A stretch of DNA of 64,000 bases from Aquamicrobium sp. LC103. Its GTDB lineage: Bacteria > Pseudomonadota > Alphaproteobacteria > Rhizobiales > Rhizobiaceae. This document shows, one piece after another, positions 8,514 through 17,157 of the stretch. Every line of letters starts with the position of its first letter. Position 1 is the stretch's first letter. The notes beneath the pieces are model-generated. The model was not told the origin of the DNA and searched no databases. It was given only the letters and a program-made list of their open reading frames with translations. A program made the position numbers and the translations under genes. The stretch lies in assembly GCF_001014615.2 (NCBI RefSeq), contig NZ_LBCQ02000005.1, positions 1 through 64,000 on the forward strand, given 5' to 3'.

Positions 8514-9473
8514 TCAAGCCGCTCCGCCTTGCAACTGTGCCCACATCGCCTTGTCGCGCTCGGCCGTCCAGATGCGCGGTGTGTCGATGCCCAATGCCTC
8601 GTCATAGGCACGAGCCACGTTGAACGGCAGGCAGTGCTCGTAGATCGCGTATTCGCCGAATTTCGGATCACACACCTCGCGGCAGGCGTCCCACGCTTCC
8701 TTCAGGGAACCGCCTCCCAGCGCCACGCGCGCGATCGGTCGGTAGGTCGACATGACGAAATCGGCGGTGTTGTCGATCGCGTCGTTGACCATCGCAGCCC
8801 CGACGAGAGCATCGCCGCGGCCGGGCGCGATGGCGTCGAGATCGAAGGCGCGGATTTCCTCCAGCGTCATCGGCCAGTCGGAGAAGTGCCCGTCGCCGCA
8901 ATAGCAGGCCGAGTAGTACTCGACGATGTCGCCGGTGAACATCACGTTCTCGTCCGGCACGTAGGCGACGATGTCACCGGCTGTGTGCGCACGGCCGAGG
9001 AACAACAGATCGACGCGGCGCTTGCCCATGTGAACGGTCAGCCGGTCGTTGAAGGTCATGGACGGCCAGGTCAGGCCCGGGATCGATTCATGGCCCTGGA
9101 AGAGGCGCGGAAAGCGGCCGAACTCGGAATCCCAGTCCTCCTGCCCGCGCTCCGCCACCATGGCGCGCGCCTTTTCCGACATGATGATTTCCGACGCGCC
9201 ATAGGCTGACGCGCCGAGCACGCGCACGGCGTGGTAGTGCGACAGCGTCACATATTTGATCGGCTTATCGGTGACGGTCCTGATCTTCTCGATAACCTTA
9301 CCCGCCAGTCGCGGCGTTGCCTGCGCATCGATAATCATGACCGAATCGTCGCCGATGATGACGCCGGTGTTCGGATCGCCCTCGGCGGTGAAGGCCCATA
9401 GGTCGCGGCCGATCTCCGTGAAGGAGATGTTCTTCTCGGCCATATCGCCGGTGGATGCGAAGTTCTTCGTCAT
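8514..9473 (-). CDS. Metallo-beta-lactamase-fold hydrolase with altered metal motif
   Basis: A 319-residue MBL-fold protein. The first metal motif reads SHYHAVRV where the family has HxHxDH, so the two Zn2-type ligands (Asp and second His) are absent, while later ligands remain (GRAHTAGD and FTGDIVE). The C-terminal half is longer than a minimal MBL domain and resembles the class of stand-alone 'MBL fold metallo-hydrolase' proteins of alphaproteobacteria. GGAG lies five nt before the ATG; an in-frame ATG 10 codons later is an alternative. It lies 120 bp downstream of the TRAP permease gene on the same strand and may be co-transcribed. The substrate is unknown; a mononuclear or non-hydrolytic role is possible. 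Confidence 0.82.
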   Translation of the reverse strand: MTKNFASTGDMAEKNISFTEIGRDLWAFTAEGDPNTGVIIGDDSVMIIDAQATPRLAGKVIEKIRTVTDKPIKYVTLSHYHAVRVLGASAYGASEIIMSEKARAMVAERGQEDWDSEFGRFPRLFQGHESIPGLTWPSMTFNDRLTVHMGKRRVDLLFLGRAHTAGDIVAYVPDENVMFTGDIVEYYSACYCGDGHFSDWPMTLEEIRAFDLDAIAPGRGDALVGAAMVNDAIDNTADFVMSTYRPIARVALGGGSLKEAWDACREVCDPKFGEYAIYEHCLPFNVARAYDEALGIDTPRIWTAERDKAMWAQLQGGAA

Positions 9474-9593
9474 GTCAGCTCCGATTCGATTGTTCTTTTG
9501 ATCCGTCGAGCTCGTTCATAAAGAAATATGCGAACCGTTCTCGCTGATGAGCTTGTGATCGAGAGCCCGGCATACTTTAGCAGCGAAGCTCGA

Positions 9594-10931
9594 TTATTTC
9601 GACAAATAGCTTGGCAACCACAAGCTAATTTGGGGCAAAGCGATGACCAGCGCGAGCGCCAGAAGTTGCAGGAGAACGAAAGGGATGATGCCGCGATATA
9701 TGGTTCCGATAGACACATCGGGGGCGACCCCGCGCAGGTAGAAGAGTGCGTAGCCGAAGGGCGGCGTCAGGAACGAGGTCTGCATGTTGACGGCGAGCGC
9801 GATCGCGAACCACGCGAGCACCTGACCCTGCGGCATGCCAAAATCGAGATTGGCGACGACCGGCGCAACGAGCGGCACCACCACCAGTGCGATCTCGACC
9901 CAATCGAGGAAGAAGCCGAGGATGAAGACCAGCGCCATGATGACGAAGAGCACGAAATAAGGACCGGTGCCGAGCGCGTCGAAGGCGTGGATGACCATCT
10001 CGTCGCCGCCGAGCCGACGGAAGATGACCGAGAAGATCGTTGCCCCGATCATCACGAAGATGATCATGGCGGTTGTCTTGGTCGTGTCGCGCAGCGAGGT
10101 GCGCAGGGTCTCTAAATTGAGCTTGCCGGAGATCAGCGCCAGGAAGAGCGCGCCGGCCGCGCCGATCGCGGCCGCTTCGGTAGGTGTCGCGACGCCCATG
10201 ACGATGGTGCCGAGCACGGCGGTGATCAGCAGCGCCGGCGCCAGGAGGTCGCGGATCAGCCGCAGGGCCGCCGTGCCCAGGTCGGGCGCGCGCTCGTGCT
10301 CGCTCGGCGGCATCCGGTGCGGCTGGAAGATGGCTATCGCGATCAGGTAGAGGATGTAGAGCGCGACGAGCAAAAGGCCCGGCCCGATCGCACCGATGAA
10401 CAGGTCGCCGACCGAGATGCGAAGCTGGTCGCCGAGCACGATCAGCATGATCGATGGCGGCAGGAGGATGCCGAGCGTGCCGGATGCGGCGATGAGGCCC
10501 GTGGAGATGCGCGGATCGTAGTTCGCCTTGTTCATCGCCGGGAGCGCGATCATGCCCATCAGAACCACCGAGGCCCCGATGATGCCGGTGGACGCGGCCA
10601 TGATCAGGCCTATGATGGCGACGGCGAAGGCGTAGCCGCCGGGCACCCGCCCGAACAGCGCCGCCAGCGTCTTCAGGAGGCGCTCGGCGACGCCGGAGCG
10701 TTCGAGCATCAGCCCCATGAAGACGAAGAGCGGGATGGCGATCAGCAGCCAGTTCGTCAGGATGCCCGAATAGATGCGCGAGACGCCCGTCGACAGGAAC
10801 AGCATCGGCACGCCGGCAAGCACGGCGAACAGGATGCCGATCCCCGAAAGGACGAAGGCGACGGGATAGCCGGAGAAGATGCCGAGCACGAGCCCGGCAA
10901 GCATGGCGAGCGGCCAGAAATATTCGGTCAT
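9594..10931 (-). CDS. dctM: TRAP transporter large permease (DctM)
   Basis: The 445-residue large membrane subunit of a tripartite ATP-independent periplasmic transporter, with about 12 hydrophobic segments. The N-terminal MTEYFWPLAMLAGLVLGIF and the mid-protein GIIGASVVLMGMIALPAM are characteristic. I chose the ATG at 10931 because it makes an ATGA overlap with the small-permease gene and matches family length; the open frame extends far upstream but only as a shadow of DctQ. It couples uptake to a sodium or proton gradient. Confidence 0.92.
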   Translation of the reverse strand: MTEYFWPLAMLAGLVLGIFSGYPVAFVLSGIGILFAVLAGVPMLFLSTGVSRIYSGILTNWLLIAIPLFVFMGLMLERSGVAERLLKTLAALFGRVPGGYAFAVAIIGLIMAASTGIIGASVVLMGMIALPAMNKANYDPRISTGLIAASGTLGILLPPSIMLIVLGDQLRISVGDLFIGAIGPGLLLVALYILYLIAIAIFQPHRMPPSEHERAPDLGTAALRLIRDLLAPALLITAVLGTIVMGVATPTEAAAIGAAGALFLALISGKLNLETLRTSLRDTTKTTAMIIFVMIGATIFSVIFRRLGGDEMVIHAFDALGTGPYFVLFVIMALVFILGFFLDWVEIALVVVPLVAPVVANLDFGMPQGQVLAWFAIALAVNMQTSFLTPPFGYALFYLRGVAPDVSIGTIYRGIIPFVLLQLLALALVIALPQISLWLPSYLSK

Positions 10932-11485
10932 TGCGATGTCGTTTCGTCGGTCGCGGCGGGGTGCAGGATCTCGCCGATGGTCGTGATTGCGCGGGTGATG
11001 GCGGCGATGCCGAGTAGCGCGAAGCCGATCGGGATGATCGATTTGATCAGCCAGCGGTTCATCAACCCGCCATAGGTGGAGCCTTCGCCGGAATTGAACG
11101 AGGTTAGAGCGAAGGACCAGCCGTACCAGAAGATGATGGCGCAGAAGGGAAGCAGGAAGACGAGGTCGCCGAACAGGCGCATGCCGAGCTGAACGCGGCG
11201 CGGCAGTCCGGCCGAGAAGACGTCGACGCTGACGTGCTGGCCATCGCGGAAGGCGTAGACGCCGCCGAAGATCGCCACGATGGCGAAGATATACCACTGA
11301 AGGTCGGCCAGCGTGTTGACCGTGATGCCCCGGCCGAGCACGGGCAGCGCCTGGTCCCAGCGAACGAAGGCGTTCCACCCCATCCTGGCGGCGAGCACGG
11401 TCAGGCACACGGACAGGATGAGCGGCAGGACCAGCCAGCCGACCCATTTGCCGGGCAGAACAACGAGATCGAGAATGCGCTTCAT
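10928..11485 (-). CDS. dctQ: TRAP transporter small permease (DctQ)
   Basis: A 185-residue small subunit with four predicted membrane helices. The segment GQHVSVDVFSAGLPRR between helices 2 and 3 corresponds to the DctQ signature region. GGAG lies seven nt before the ATG. It is separated from the binding-protein gene by 72 bp containing a strong hairpin and overlaps DctM by 4 bp. Confidence 0.9.
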   Translation of the reverse strand: MKRILDLVVLPGKWVGWLVLPLILSVCLTVLAARMGWNAFVRWDQALPVLGRGITVNTLADLQWYIFAIVAIFGGVYAFRDGQHVSVDVFSAGLPRRVQLGMRLFGDLVFLLPFCAIIFWYGWSFALTSFNSGEGSTYGGLMNRWLIKSIIPIGFALLGIAAITRAITTIGEILHPAATDETTSQ

Positions 11486-11519
11486 CCGCAGGCTCCAACA
11501 ATGCGCAAAGTCAGAGACC

Positions 11520-11550
11520 GGCGGCCACCCGTGTCGCCAGGGTGGCCGCC
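11520..11550 (-). terminator. Intra-operon hairpin between TRAP binding-protein and permease genes
   Basis: An 11-bp perfect stem (GGCGGCCACCC at 11520-11530 with GGGTGGCCGCC at 11540-11550) encloses a 9-nt loop. It lies immediately after the binding-protein stop and has no T tract. Such a structure could stabilise the upstream mRNA or partly terminate, giving more binding protein than membrane subunits. The effect is inferred. Confidence 0.6.
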
Positions 11551-11557
11551 AGATCGA

Positions 11558-12589
11558 TTAGCGCGGCAGCGCCTGCAGGTCGCCCCAGCGCGAGGTGCGC
11601 TTGATATAGGCGGTCAGCGACTCATAGGCTTCCTTGAAGATCTCGTCCTTGGCGGCCTCTTCCTGCATCACCTCATGGGCGGCATCGCGCATTGCCACGA
11701 GCACTTCGTCGGGGAAGCGCTTGATCTCGACGCCTGCCGCCTCGATGGCCTCGACGGCCTCGATCTGGGCGTTGAGCTGGTCGGCCATGTTCTCCGTGAT
11801 GTTGGCCTTGCACGCCTCGACCATGATCTTCTGCTGGTCTTCCGACAGGCCGTTCCAGACATCCATGTTGATGATGATGGAATCCCAGCTCGACGGCTGG
11901 TGCCAGCCAGGGAAGTAGTAGGACTTGACGACCTCCTGGAAGCCGAAGCCCTGATCGAGCTGCGGCGCGGAGAATTCGGCGGCGTGGATGCGTCCGGTTT
12001 CGAGCGAGACGTATATCTCGCCGGCCGGCACGAGCTGCGTGTTGGCGCCGAGCTTGGCGAGCGCCTGGCCACCGAGGCCGGCGATGCGCATGTTGAGGCC
12101 CTTGAGGTCCTCCGGCGTGTTGATCTCCTTGTTGAACCAGCCGCCGGCCTCCGGCACGACCAGATGGCACGGGATGACCTTCACGCCGTGCGGGTCATAG
12201 GCTTTCTGGATGATCTCCAGGCCGCCGCCCTCGAACATCCAGCCGAGCGCGATCTCCGGGGTCGGGCCGAAGGGCATGGAGCCGACCAGATTGGCGACGG
12301 GGATGGACTCGGCCCAATAGCCTATCCAGTCGAAGCCCATCGGGATGGCGCCCGACGACACCGCACCGAATACCTCGAAGGGCGGCACGAAGTCGCCTGC
12401 GCCGTGAACCTTGATATCCACCTCGCCATTGGTCATCAGGCGGACCTTGTCCGCCCAGTTGACCGGGCTCGGTCCGATCGAGGGCACGTTGAGCCCGAAT
12501 ACGCTCTGCAGATCGAACGACTGCGCCATGGCCTGAGTGCTCACGGCAACGGATGCGGCAAGGACTGCCGCGGCGACGATGCGCTTCAT
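11558..12589 (-). CDS. dctP: TRAP transporter substrate-binding protein (DctP family)
   Basis: A 343-residue extracytoplasmic binding protein. The signal peptide MKRIVAAAVLAASVAVSTQA is cleaved near MAQ. The body has the DctP pattern, including LNMRIAGLGGQALAKLGA with the conserved arginine that contacts a ligand carboxylate. The later segment YYFPGWHQPSSW resembles 2-oxoacid-binding (TakP-like) members. The ATG at 12589 is preceded by GGGAGGAG and begins the signal peptide; the open frame upstream is not signal-like. The ligand is probably a carboxylate, and possibly the substrate of the divergent dehydrogenases. Confidence 0.88.
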   Translation of the reverse strand: MKRIVAAAVLAASVAVSTQAMAQSFDLQSVFGLNVPSIGPSPVNWADKVRLMTNGEVDIKVHGAGDFVPPFEVFGAVSSGAIPMGFDWIGYWAESIPVANLVGSMPFGPTPEIALGWMFEGGGLEIIQKAYDPHGVKVIPCHLVVPEAGGWFNKEINTPEDLKGLNMRIAGLGGQALAKLGANTQLVPAGEIYVSLETGRIHAAEFSAPQLDQGFGFQEVVKSYYFPGWHQPSSWDSIIINMDVWNGLSEDQQKIMVEACKANITENMADQLNAQIEAVEAIEAAGVEIKRFPDEVLVAMRDAAHEVMQEEAAKDEIFKEAYESLTAYIKRTSRWGDLQALPR

Positions 12590-12683
12590 TGTTCTCCTCC
12601 CTGTGCCGCCGGAGCGGCCTCCAACCACTGATCGTGTGCGCCGAGCGCCTTCGACCTGGGTGCACTGTCGCAAATTCCGCGTC

Positions 12684-12711
12684 TTGGCTCAACAAAAAAA
12701 TTAGCTATAAT
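12684..12711 (+). promoter_or_regulatory. Candidate sigma70-type promoter for the dehydrogenase operon
   Basis: TTGGCT (12684-12689) and a perfect TATAAT (12706-12711) are separated by 16 bp and lie about 40 bp upstream of the SDR start. Local AT content is far above the surroundings. It directly abuts the palindrome at 12712-12723. Confidence 0.6.
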
Positions 12712-12723
12712 CAAACGCGTTTG
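12712..12723. promoter_or_regulatory. 12-bp perfect palindrome, putative operator in the TRAP/SDR divergent promoter
   Basis: CAAACGCGTTTG is a perfect palindrome immediately downstream of the TATAAT, between the divergent TRAP and SDR operons. Its position would block transcription. The nearby IclR-type regulator (16101-16928) is the obvious candidate to bind it, but nothing in sequence proves which protein does. Confidence 0.5.
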
Positions 12724-12749
12724 CGAATAACGAATGAATGGGAGGGGCC

Positions 12750-13502
12750 GTGAAAGGCATAGAAGGCAAGACCGCCGTCGTAACCGGGGCGGCGCAGGGC
12801 AATGGTTTGGCCATTGCCCGCGGGCTGGCATCGGCCGGCGCACGCGTCGCGATCTGCGACCTCGACGAAGCGACGGCACGAGCGGCGGCGCGCGAGATCA
12901 CTGCGTCCGGGGCGACGGTGATCGCCGCGCGCGCGGATGTTTCCGACAGCGCCGAGGCAGCGGATTTCGCCGCGCGGGTGGAACGCGAGCTCGGCCCGGC
13001 CGCCATTCTCGTCAACAATGCCGGCATCATCCGCCGAACGCCCATCGACGATCCGGCCTTCGATGCCGACTGGGACGCGATCTTCCGAGTCAACGTCGAC
13101 GGTATCCGCAACATGGTGCGCGCCTTCCTGCCGCAGCTATCGGCATCTGGTGGCAGCGTGATCAACCTCGGCTCCATCATGTCGGTGACGGCCGGACCGG
13201 CGCTCAGCGCCTATGCGGCATCGAAGGGCGCGGTGCTGCAGTTCACCAAGGCGCTGGCACACGACCTTGCCCCGCTGGGGGTCCGCGTCAACGCGATCGC
13301 GCCAGGCGTCATCGCGACGCCCATGACCAAGGTGACGCGCGAGAATCCCGAGGCGATCGGCCGCTTCATGGCCCACACGCCACTCGGCCGCGTCGGTGAG
13401 CCCGACGAACTCGCCGGCCCGGTGCTGTTCCTCGCATCCGATCTTTCGAGCTACGTGACCGGTGCGCTTCTGCCGGTCGATGGCGGCTATCTCGCCGCCT
13501 GA
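12750..13502 (+). CDS. SDR family NAD(P)-dependent oxidoreductase
   Basis: A classical short-chain dehydrogenase of 250 residues with cofactor motif TGAAQGNG, structural NNAG, catalytic Ser in GSIMS and YAASK as the Tyr-x3-Lys pair. I prefer the GTG at 12750 because GGGAGGGG lies just before it and it begins directly at the first beta strand; an in-frame ATG at 12738 has no ribosome site. It heads an operon with the flavoprotein and EamA transporter genes and is divergent from the TRAP transporter, so it likely oxidises or reduces the imported carbon compound. Substrate not identifiable. Confidence 0.9.
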   Translation: MKGIEGKTAVVTGAAQGNGLAIARGLASAGARVAICDLDEATARAAAREITASGATVIAARADVSDSAEAADFAARVERELGPAAILVNNAGIIRRTPIDDPAFDADWDAIFRVNVDGIRNMVRAFLPQLSASGGSVINLGSIMSVTAGPALSAYAASKGAVLQFTKALAHDLAPLGVRVNAIAPGVIATPMTKVTRENPEAIGRFMAHTPLGRVGEPDELAGPVLFLASDLSSYVTGALLPVDGGYLAA

Positions 13503-13517
13503 TCCAGGGAATTCAAC

Positions 13518-15224
13518 ATGCAGATGAAAGAACATCATTGCGACGTGCTGGTCGTCGGTTCGGGAGCAGGGGGACTGTCGACGGCGGTCAGTGCCGCGCA
13601 CCGGCGGCTCAACGTGCTCGTCGTCGAGAAGGAGCCGGTCTTCGGCGGCACGAGCGCGCGCTCGGGCGGCTGGATGTGGATTCCCGGCAACGCGCCGGCC
13701 AAGCGCGCGGGCGTCGAGGATTCGGCGGAAAAGGCGCGCATCTACCTGCAGCACGAGGCGGGCGAGCATTTCGATGCGGCGCGCGTCGACGCGTTCCTGG
13801 AGGCGGGCCCGAGGGCGGTGGAATTCTACGAGGAGGAAACGTCCCTCCAGTTTGACCTCGGCCCAACTTTTGCCGACTATCATCCCGACGCGCCGGGCGG
13901 CATGGATGGCGGTCGCTCGATCGTCGCCCGCCCCTTCGATGGGCGCGAACTGGGCCCTGAGATCAAACGCCTGCGCCCGCCCCTGGCCGAGATCACTTTC
14001 CTCGGCATGATGATCGGCTCCGGCAAGGAGCTCTTGCACTTCTTCAACGTCACGCGCTCGCCCGTCTCGGCCTACTATGTCGGCAAGCTCTTCCTGAAAT
14101 TCCTGCGTGACATGGTCTTTCATGGTCGGCCGATGCGGTTGATGAACGGCAATGCGCTGGTCGCGCGGCTGGCGAAATCCTGCTTCGACAAGGGCGTGCC
14201 GATCTGGACGCGCGCGTCGGTGCGCGAACTCGTCAAGGACGAGACCGGCCGGGTGACGGGCGCGATCGTCGACACGGCCGAAGGCCCTGTCAGGGTGCAT
14301 GCGTCGAAGGGCGTCGTGCTTGCCGCCGGCGGCTTTCCGCAGGATCCGGTGCGCCGCAAGGAGATGTTCCCGCACGCCGCGTCTGGCTATGAGCACGCTT
14401 CGCCAGCCCCTCCCGGAAATATCGGCGACGGGCTGCGGCTCGGCGAAGCTGCCGGCGGCACGGTCGAGACGGAACTGCCGAACGCGGCCGCCTGGGTGCC
14501 GATTTCGCGGCCGGTCAAGCCGGACGGCACGCTGGGAACGTTCCCGCATTTCGTCGATCGCTCCAAGCCCGGCGTCATAGCCGTCACGCGATCGGGTCGC
14601 CGCTTCGTCAATGAGGCGAACTCCTACCATGACTTTTGCCAGGCGATGATCGCGCGCTGCCGCGAGGAGGATAGCGAGATCTGTGCCTTCTTCATTGCCG
14701 ACCATGGCGTGCTGCGCAAATACGGGCTGGGTTATGTGAAGCCGGCGCCGGTGCCCTACCGCCAGCATGTCAACAACGGCTATCTCATCCAGGGTGCGAC
14801 GATCGAGGAACTGGCACGGAAGATCGGTGCCGATCCGACAGGCCTGCGCCGGACCATCGAGACGTTCAACGGCTATGCGCGCAAGGGCGAGGATCCCGAG
14901 TTCGGCAAGGGCTCGACCTCCTATAACCGTTCACTTGGCGATCCCGACCACAAGCCGAACCCATGTGTCGCGCCGATTGAAAAGGGTCCGTTCTACGCGG
15001 TCAAGCTCGTCGTGGGAGACCTCGGCACCTTTGCTGGTATGCGCTGCAACGAGAATGCACAGGTGCTGAATGGCGACGGCCGGCCGATCGGCGGTCTCTA
15101 TTCGGTGGGTAACGATGCTGCCAGCATCATGGGCGGCAATTATCCGGGCGGCGGCATCACGCTCGGCCCGGCGGTGACCTTCGGCTACATTGCGGCTCGC
15201 CATATGGCCGGCGGCAACGCGTGA
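13518..15224 (+). CDS. FAD-dependent oxidoreductase, 3-ketosteroid delta-1-dehydrogenase / fumarate-reductase-like
   Basis: A 568-residue flavoprotein. The N-terminal dinucleotide motif is VVGSGAGGLSTAVSA, then VEKEPVFGGTSARSGG, which is typical of the KstD/fumarate reductase flavoprotein superfamily. The C-terminal FAD-contact region is VGNDAASIMGGNYPGGGI, followed by GPAVTFGYIAARH. It probably introduces or reduces a C=C bond next to a carbonyl. AGGGAA lies six nt before the ATG. It starts 16 bp after the SDR gene, so both may act on one substrate. Confidence 0.87.
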   Translation: MQMKEHHCDVLVVGSGAGGLSTAVSAAHRRLNVLVVEKEPVFGGTSARSGGWMWIPGNAPAKRAGVEDSAEKARIYLQHEAGEHFDAARVDAFLEAGPRAVEFYEEETSLQFDLGPTFADYHPDAPGGMDGGRSIVARPFDGRELGPEIKRLRPPLAEITFLGMMIGSGKELLHFFNVTRSPVSAYYVGKLFLKFLRDMVFHGRPMRLMNGNALVARLAKSCFDKGVPIWTRASVRELVKDETGRVTGAIVDTAEGPVRVHASKGVVLAAGGFPQDPVRRKEMFPHAASGYEHASPAPPGNIGDGLRLGEAAGGTVETELPNAAAWVPISRPVKPDGTLGTFPHFVDRSKPGVIAVTRSGRRFVNEANSYHDFCQAMIARCREEDSEICAFFIADHGVLRKYGLGYVKPAPVPYRQHVNNGYLIQGATIEELARKIGADPTGLRRTIETFNGYARKGEDPEFGKGSTSYNRSLGDPDHKPNPCVAPIEKGPFYAVKLVVGDLGTFAGMRCNENAQVLNGDGRPIGGLYSVGNDAASIMGGNYPGGGITLGPAVTFGYIAARHMAGGNA

Positions 15225-16162
15225 GCGAGGCAAGCAGCGCCCGCTACATGCAGGGCGTGGCGCTGGGTCTTGCCGCCACGCTTTCCTGGGCGCTCTACAA
15301 TGTCGGCACCGCGATCGGGCGGGCCGACGGCTTTTCCAGCGCCGATCTGGCGATGCTGCGCTACGGCGTTGCCGCCCTGGTGCTGCTGCCGTTCCTCGTG
15401 CCGCGCCTTGCCGTCGCCCGTGCGATCGGCTGGCGCCGGCTTCTCCTTTTGACGGCGATGATCGGTCCGCCCTTCGCGCTGTTCATCAATGCCGGCTACG
15501 GCATCGCGCCGCTGTCGCACGCCGTGGTGATCTCACCCGGCGTGACCATGCTGGTGGCCAATGCTCTCGCCATCCTGGTCGATAGACGTCGAATGCCACT
15601 CAACCGGCGGATCGGCATGGCGCTGCTCGTCGCCGGTCTGATCGCCATCGCCGTCGACCAGCCCGACATTCGCCCGCATTCCGATCTGCCGATCTGGCTG
15701 GGCGATCTGTGCTTTGTGGCCTCGGGGACGCTCTGGGGCGTATTCACCTGGCTGGTCGGGCGCTGGCATCTGCCGCCGGTCGAGACGACGGGAGCAATCT
15801 CGATTCTGTCGGCGCTCGCCTTTCTGCCCGTCCACCTTTTCGGCTTCGGCGTCACGCCGATGCCGGCCGCGCTCTGGCTCGAACAGGCCGTCTACCAGGG
15901 CATCCTCGGCGGTGCCTTGGCCATCGTTGCCTTCGCCGGTGCCGTGGTGCGTCTCGGCACCGGAACGGCGGCGCTGTTTCCCGCGCTCTTGCCGCCGGCT
16001 GCGATCCTGGTCGGGGTCGTGATCGCCGATTCAGTGCCGAGCCTGATGGCACTGTCGGGCATCGCGTTGGCGACTTGCGGCCTCGCCGTCTCGCTCGATT
16101 TCAGGCGTCGTGTTCGCTCTCGCGCTGGCGATAGCCGAGCTCGGACGACAGACGGCGCGTGA
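15221..16162 (+). CDS. EamA/DMT family transporter
   Basis: A 313-residue inner-membrane protein with ten predicted helices in two EamA repeats (TLSWALYNVGTAIGRADG in the first, ASGTLWGVFTWLVGRW opening the second). It starts with GTG, overlapping the flavoprotein stop (GTGA). The direction of transport is unknown; such proteins often export metabolites. Its last ~20 codons overlap tail-to-tail with the IclR gene on the other strand. Confidence 0.85.
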   Translation: MSEASSARYMQGVALGLAATLSWALYNVGTAIGRADGFSSADLAMLRYGVAALVLLPFLVPRLAVARAIGWRRLLLLTAMIGPPFALFINAGYGIAPLSHAVVISPGVTMLVANALAILVDRRRMPLNRRIGMALLVAGLIAIAVDQPDIRPHSDLPIWLGDLCFVASGTLWGVFTWLVGRWHLPPVETTGAISILSALAFLPVHLFGFGVTPMPAALWLEQAVYQGILGGALAIVAFAGAVVRLGTGTAALFPALLPPAAILVGVVIADSVPSLMALSGIALATCGLAVSLDFRRRVRSRAGDSRARTTDGA

Positions 16163-16928
16163 AGTCGAGCAAGCCGCGTACCGCCGGGCCGTCCTCGGAC
16201 AGATCGATCATGCTGGTTGGCCCGATCGCCGTCAGCACCAGCTGCATCTTGCCGGTATGGTCGAAGACGGGTGCGGCCACGGCGCTGACCCCGGGTATGG
16301 GCAGGTCCCGCGTCGTCTCGAAGCCGCGCTGGCGCACGGTCTCAACGTCTTGCCAGTACCGGGCCTCGTCGAACTCGAACGGGCCGCGTTCGAGCAACGT
16401 GCGGTCGGAGCGCTCCAGGCGCAGCATGGGCTGGGTGATGTTGGCCGGCAGATAGGCGGCAAAGACGCGTCCCGTCGCTGTCGCCGTCATCAGGAAGATG
16501 TTGCCGACCTGGACGTTGGCGTGAATGCGCGCAGAGGATTCCTGGACGTAGACGATCGTCGGCCCGTGCAGGCCCCAAACGGTGATGGCGATCATCAGCT
16601 GCAGCTCGTCGGCAAGCGCGGCGACGCGGCGCACCGTCTCGCGATATGCGTTCTGATTGCGCAACCGCGTCAGGCCGAGATGCAGAGCGAAGGCGCCGAG
16701 CTGGTAATGCCCCGCTTCGGTCTGCTCCACCATGCCCATTTTGCGGAACGAGACGAGATAAGGATGGAGTTGCGCGGCCGCCATTCCCGTCATTTCGGCC
16801 AGATCGCGCAGTTTGAGGGGGCCGCGCGCCTCGGCGAGTGCCTTGAGGATTACACCGCCCGTATCGATCGACTGGACGCCCCGCGGCAGCCTGGTCTTCT
16901 GCTTGAGTATTGGAAGCCGCTCATTCAT
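16101..16928 (-). CDS. IclR family transcriptional regulator
   Basis: A 275-residue regulator with an N-terminal winged helix (LKLRDLAEMTGMAAAQLHPYLVSF) and a C-terminal IclR effector domain (YQLGAFALHLGL; LMTATATGRVFAAYLP; a ligand-loop segment ending in VAAPVFDHTG). It is convergent with the dehydrogenase operon, a common layout for a local regulator. It is the likely controller of the SDR-flavoprotein-EamA genes and perhaps the TRAP genes. Confidence 0.9.
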   Translation of the reverse strand: MNERLPILKQKTRLPRGVQSIDTGGVILKALAEARGPLKLRDLAEMTGMAAAQLHPYLVSFRKMGMVEQTEAGHYQLGAFALHLGLTRLRNQNAYRETVRRVAALADELQLMIAITVWGLHGPTIVYVQESSARIHANVQVGNIFLMTATATGRVFAAYLPANITQPMLRLERSDRTLLERGPFEFDEARYWQDVETVRQRGFETTRDLPIPGVSAVAAPVFDHTGKMQLVLTAIGPTSMIDLSEDGPAVRGLLDFTRRLSSELGYRQRESEHDA

Positions 16929-17157
16929 CGGTAACAGATAGTCCAGATATGAAGGCTTCTCAATCGATTGGAGAGACCCGCCTCGTCAAGCAGCTTTCCA
17001 GCATCGCTGGAGGGTTGCGAGCGTACTCGCCACGGCAGGCTGCAGAATTCTTCCGATAACGATCAGCTTGAGGGGCTTTCAAGGATTGGACGGCTGCTCG
17101 TCATGGATGCATCCTTGCAGCCTGCGCACGACTGAAATGCACTCGGCCGTTTTTTGT

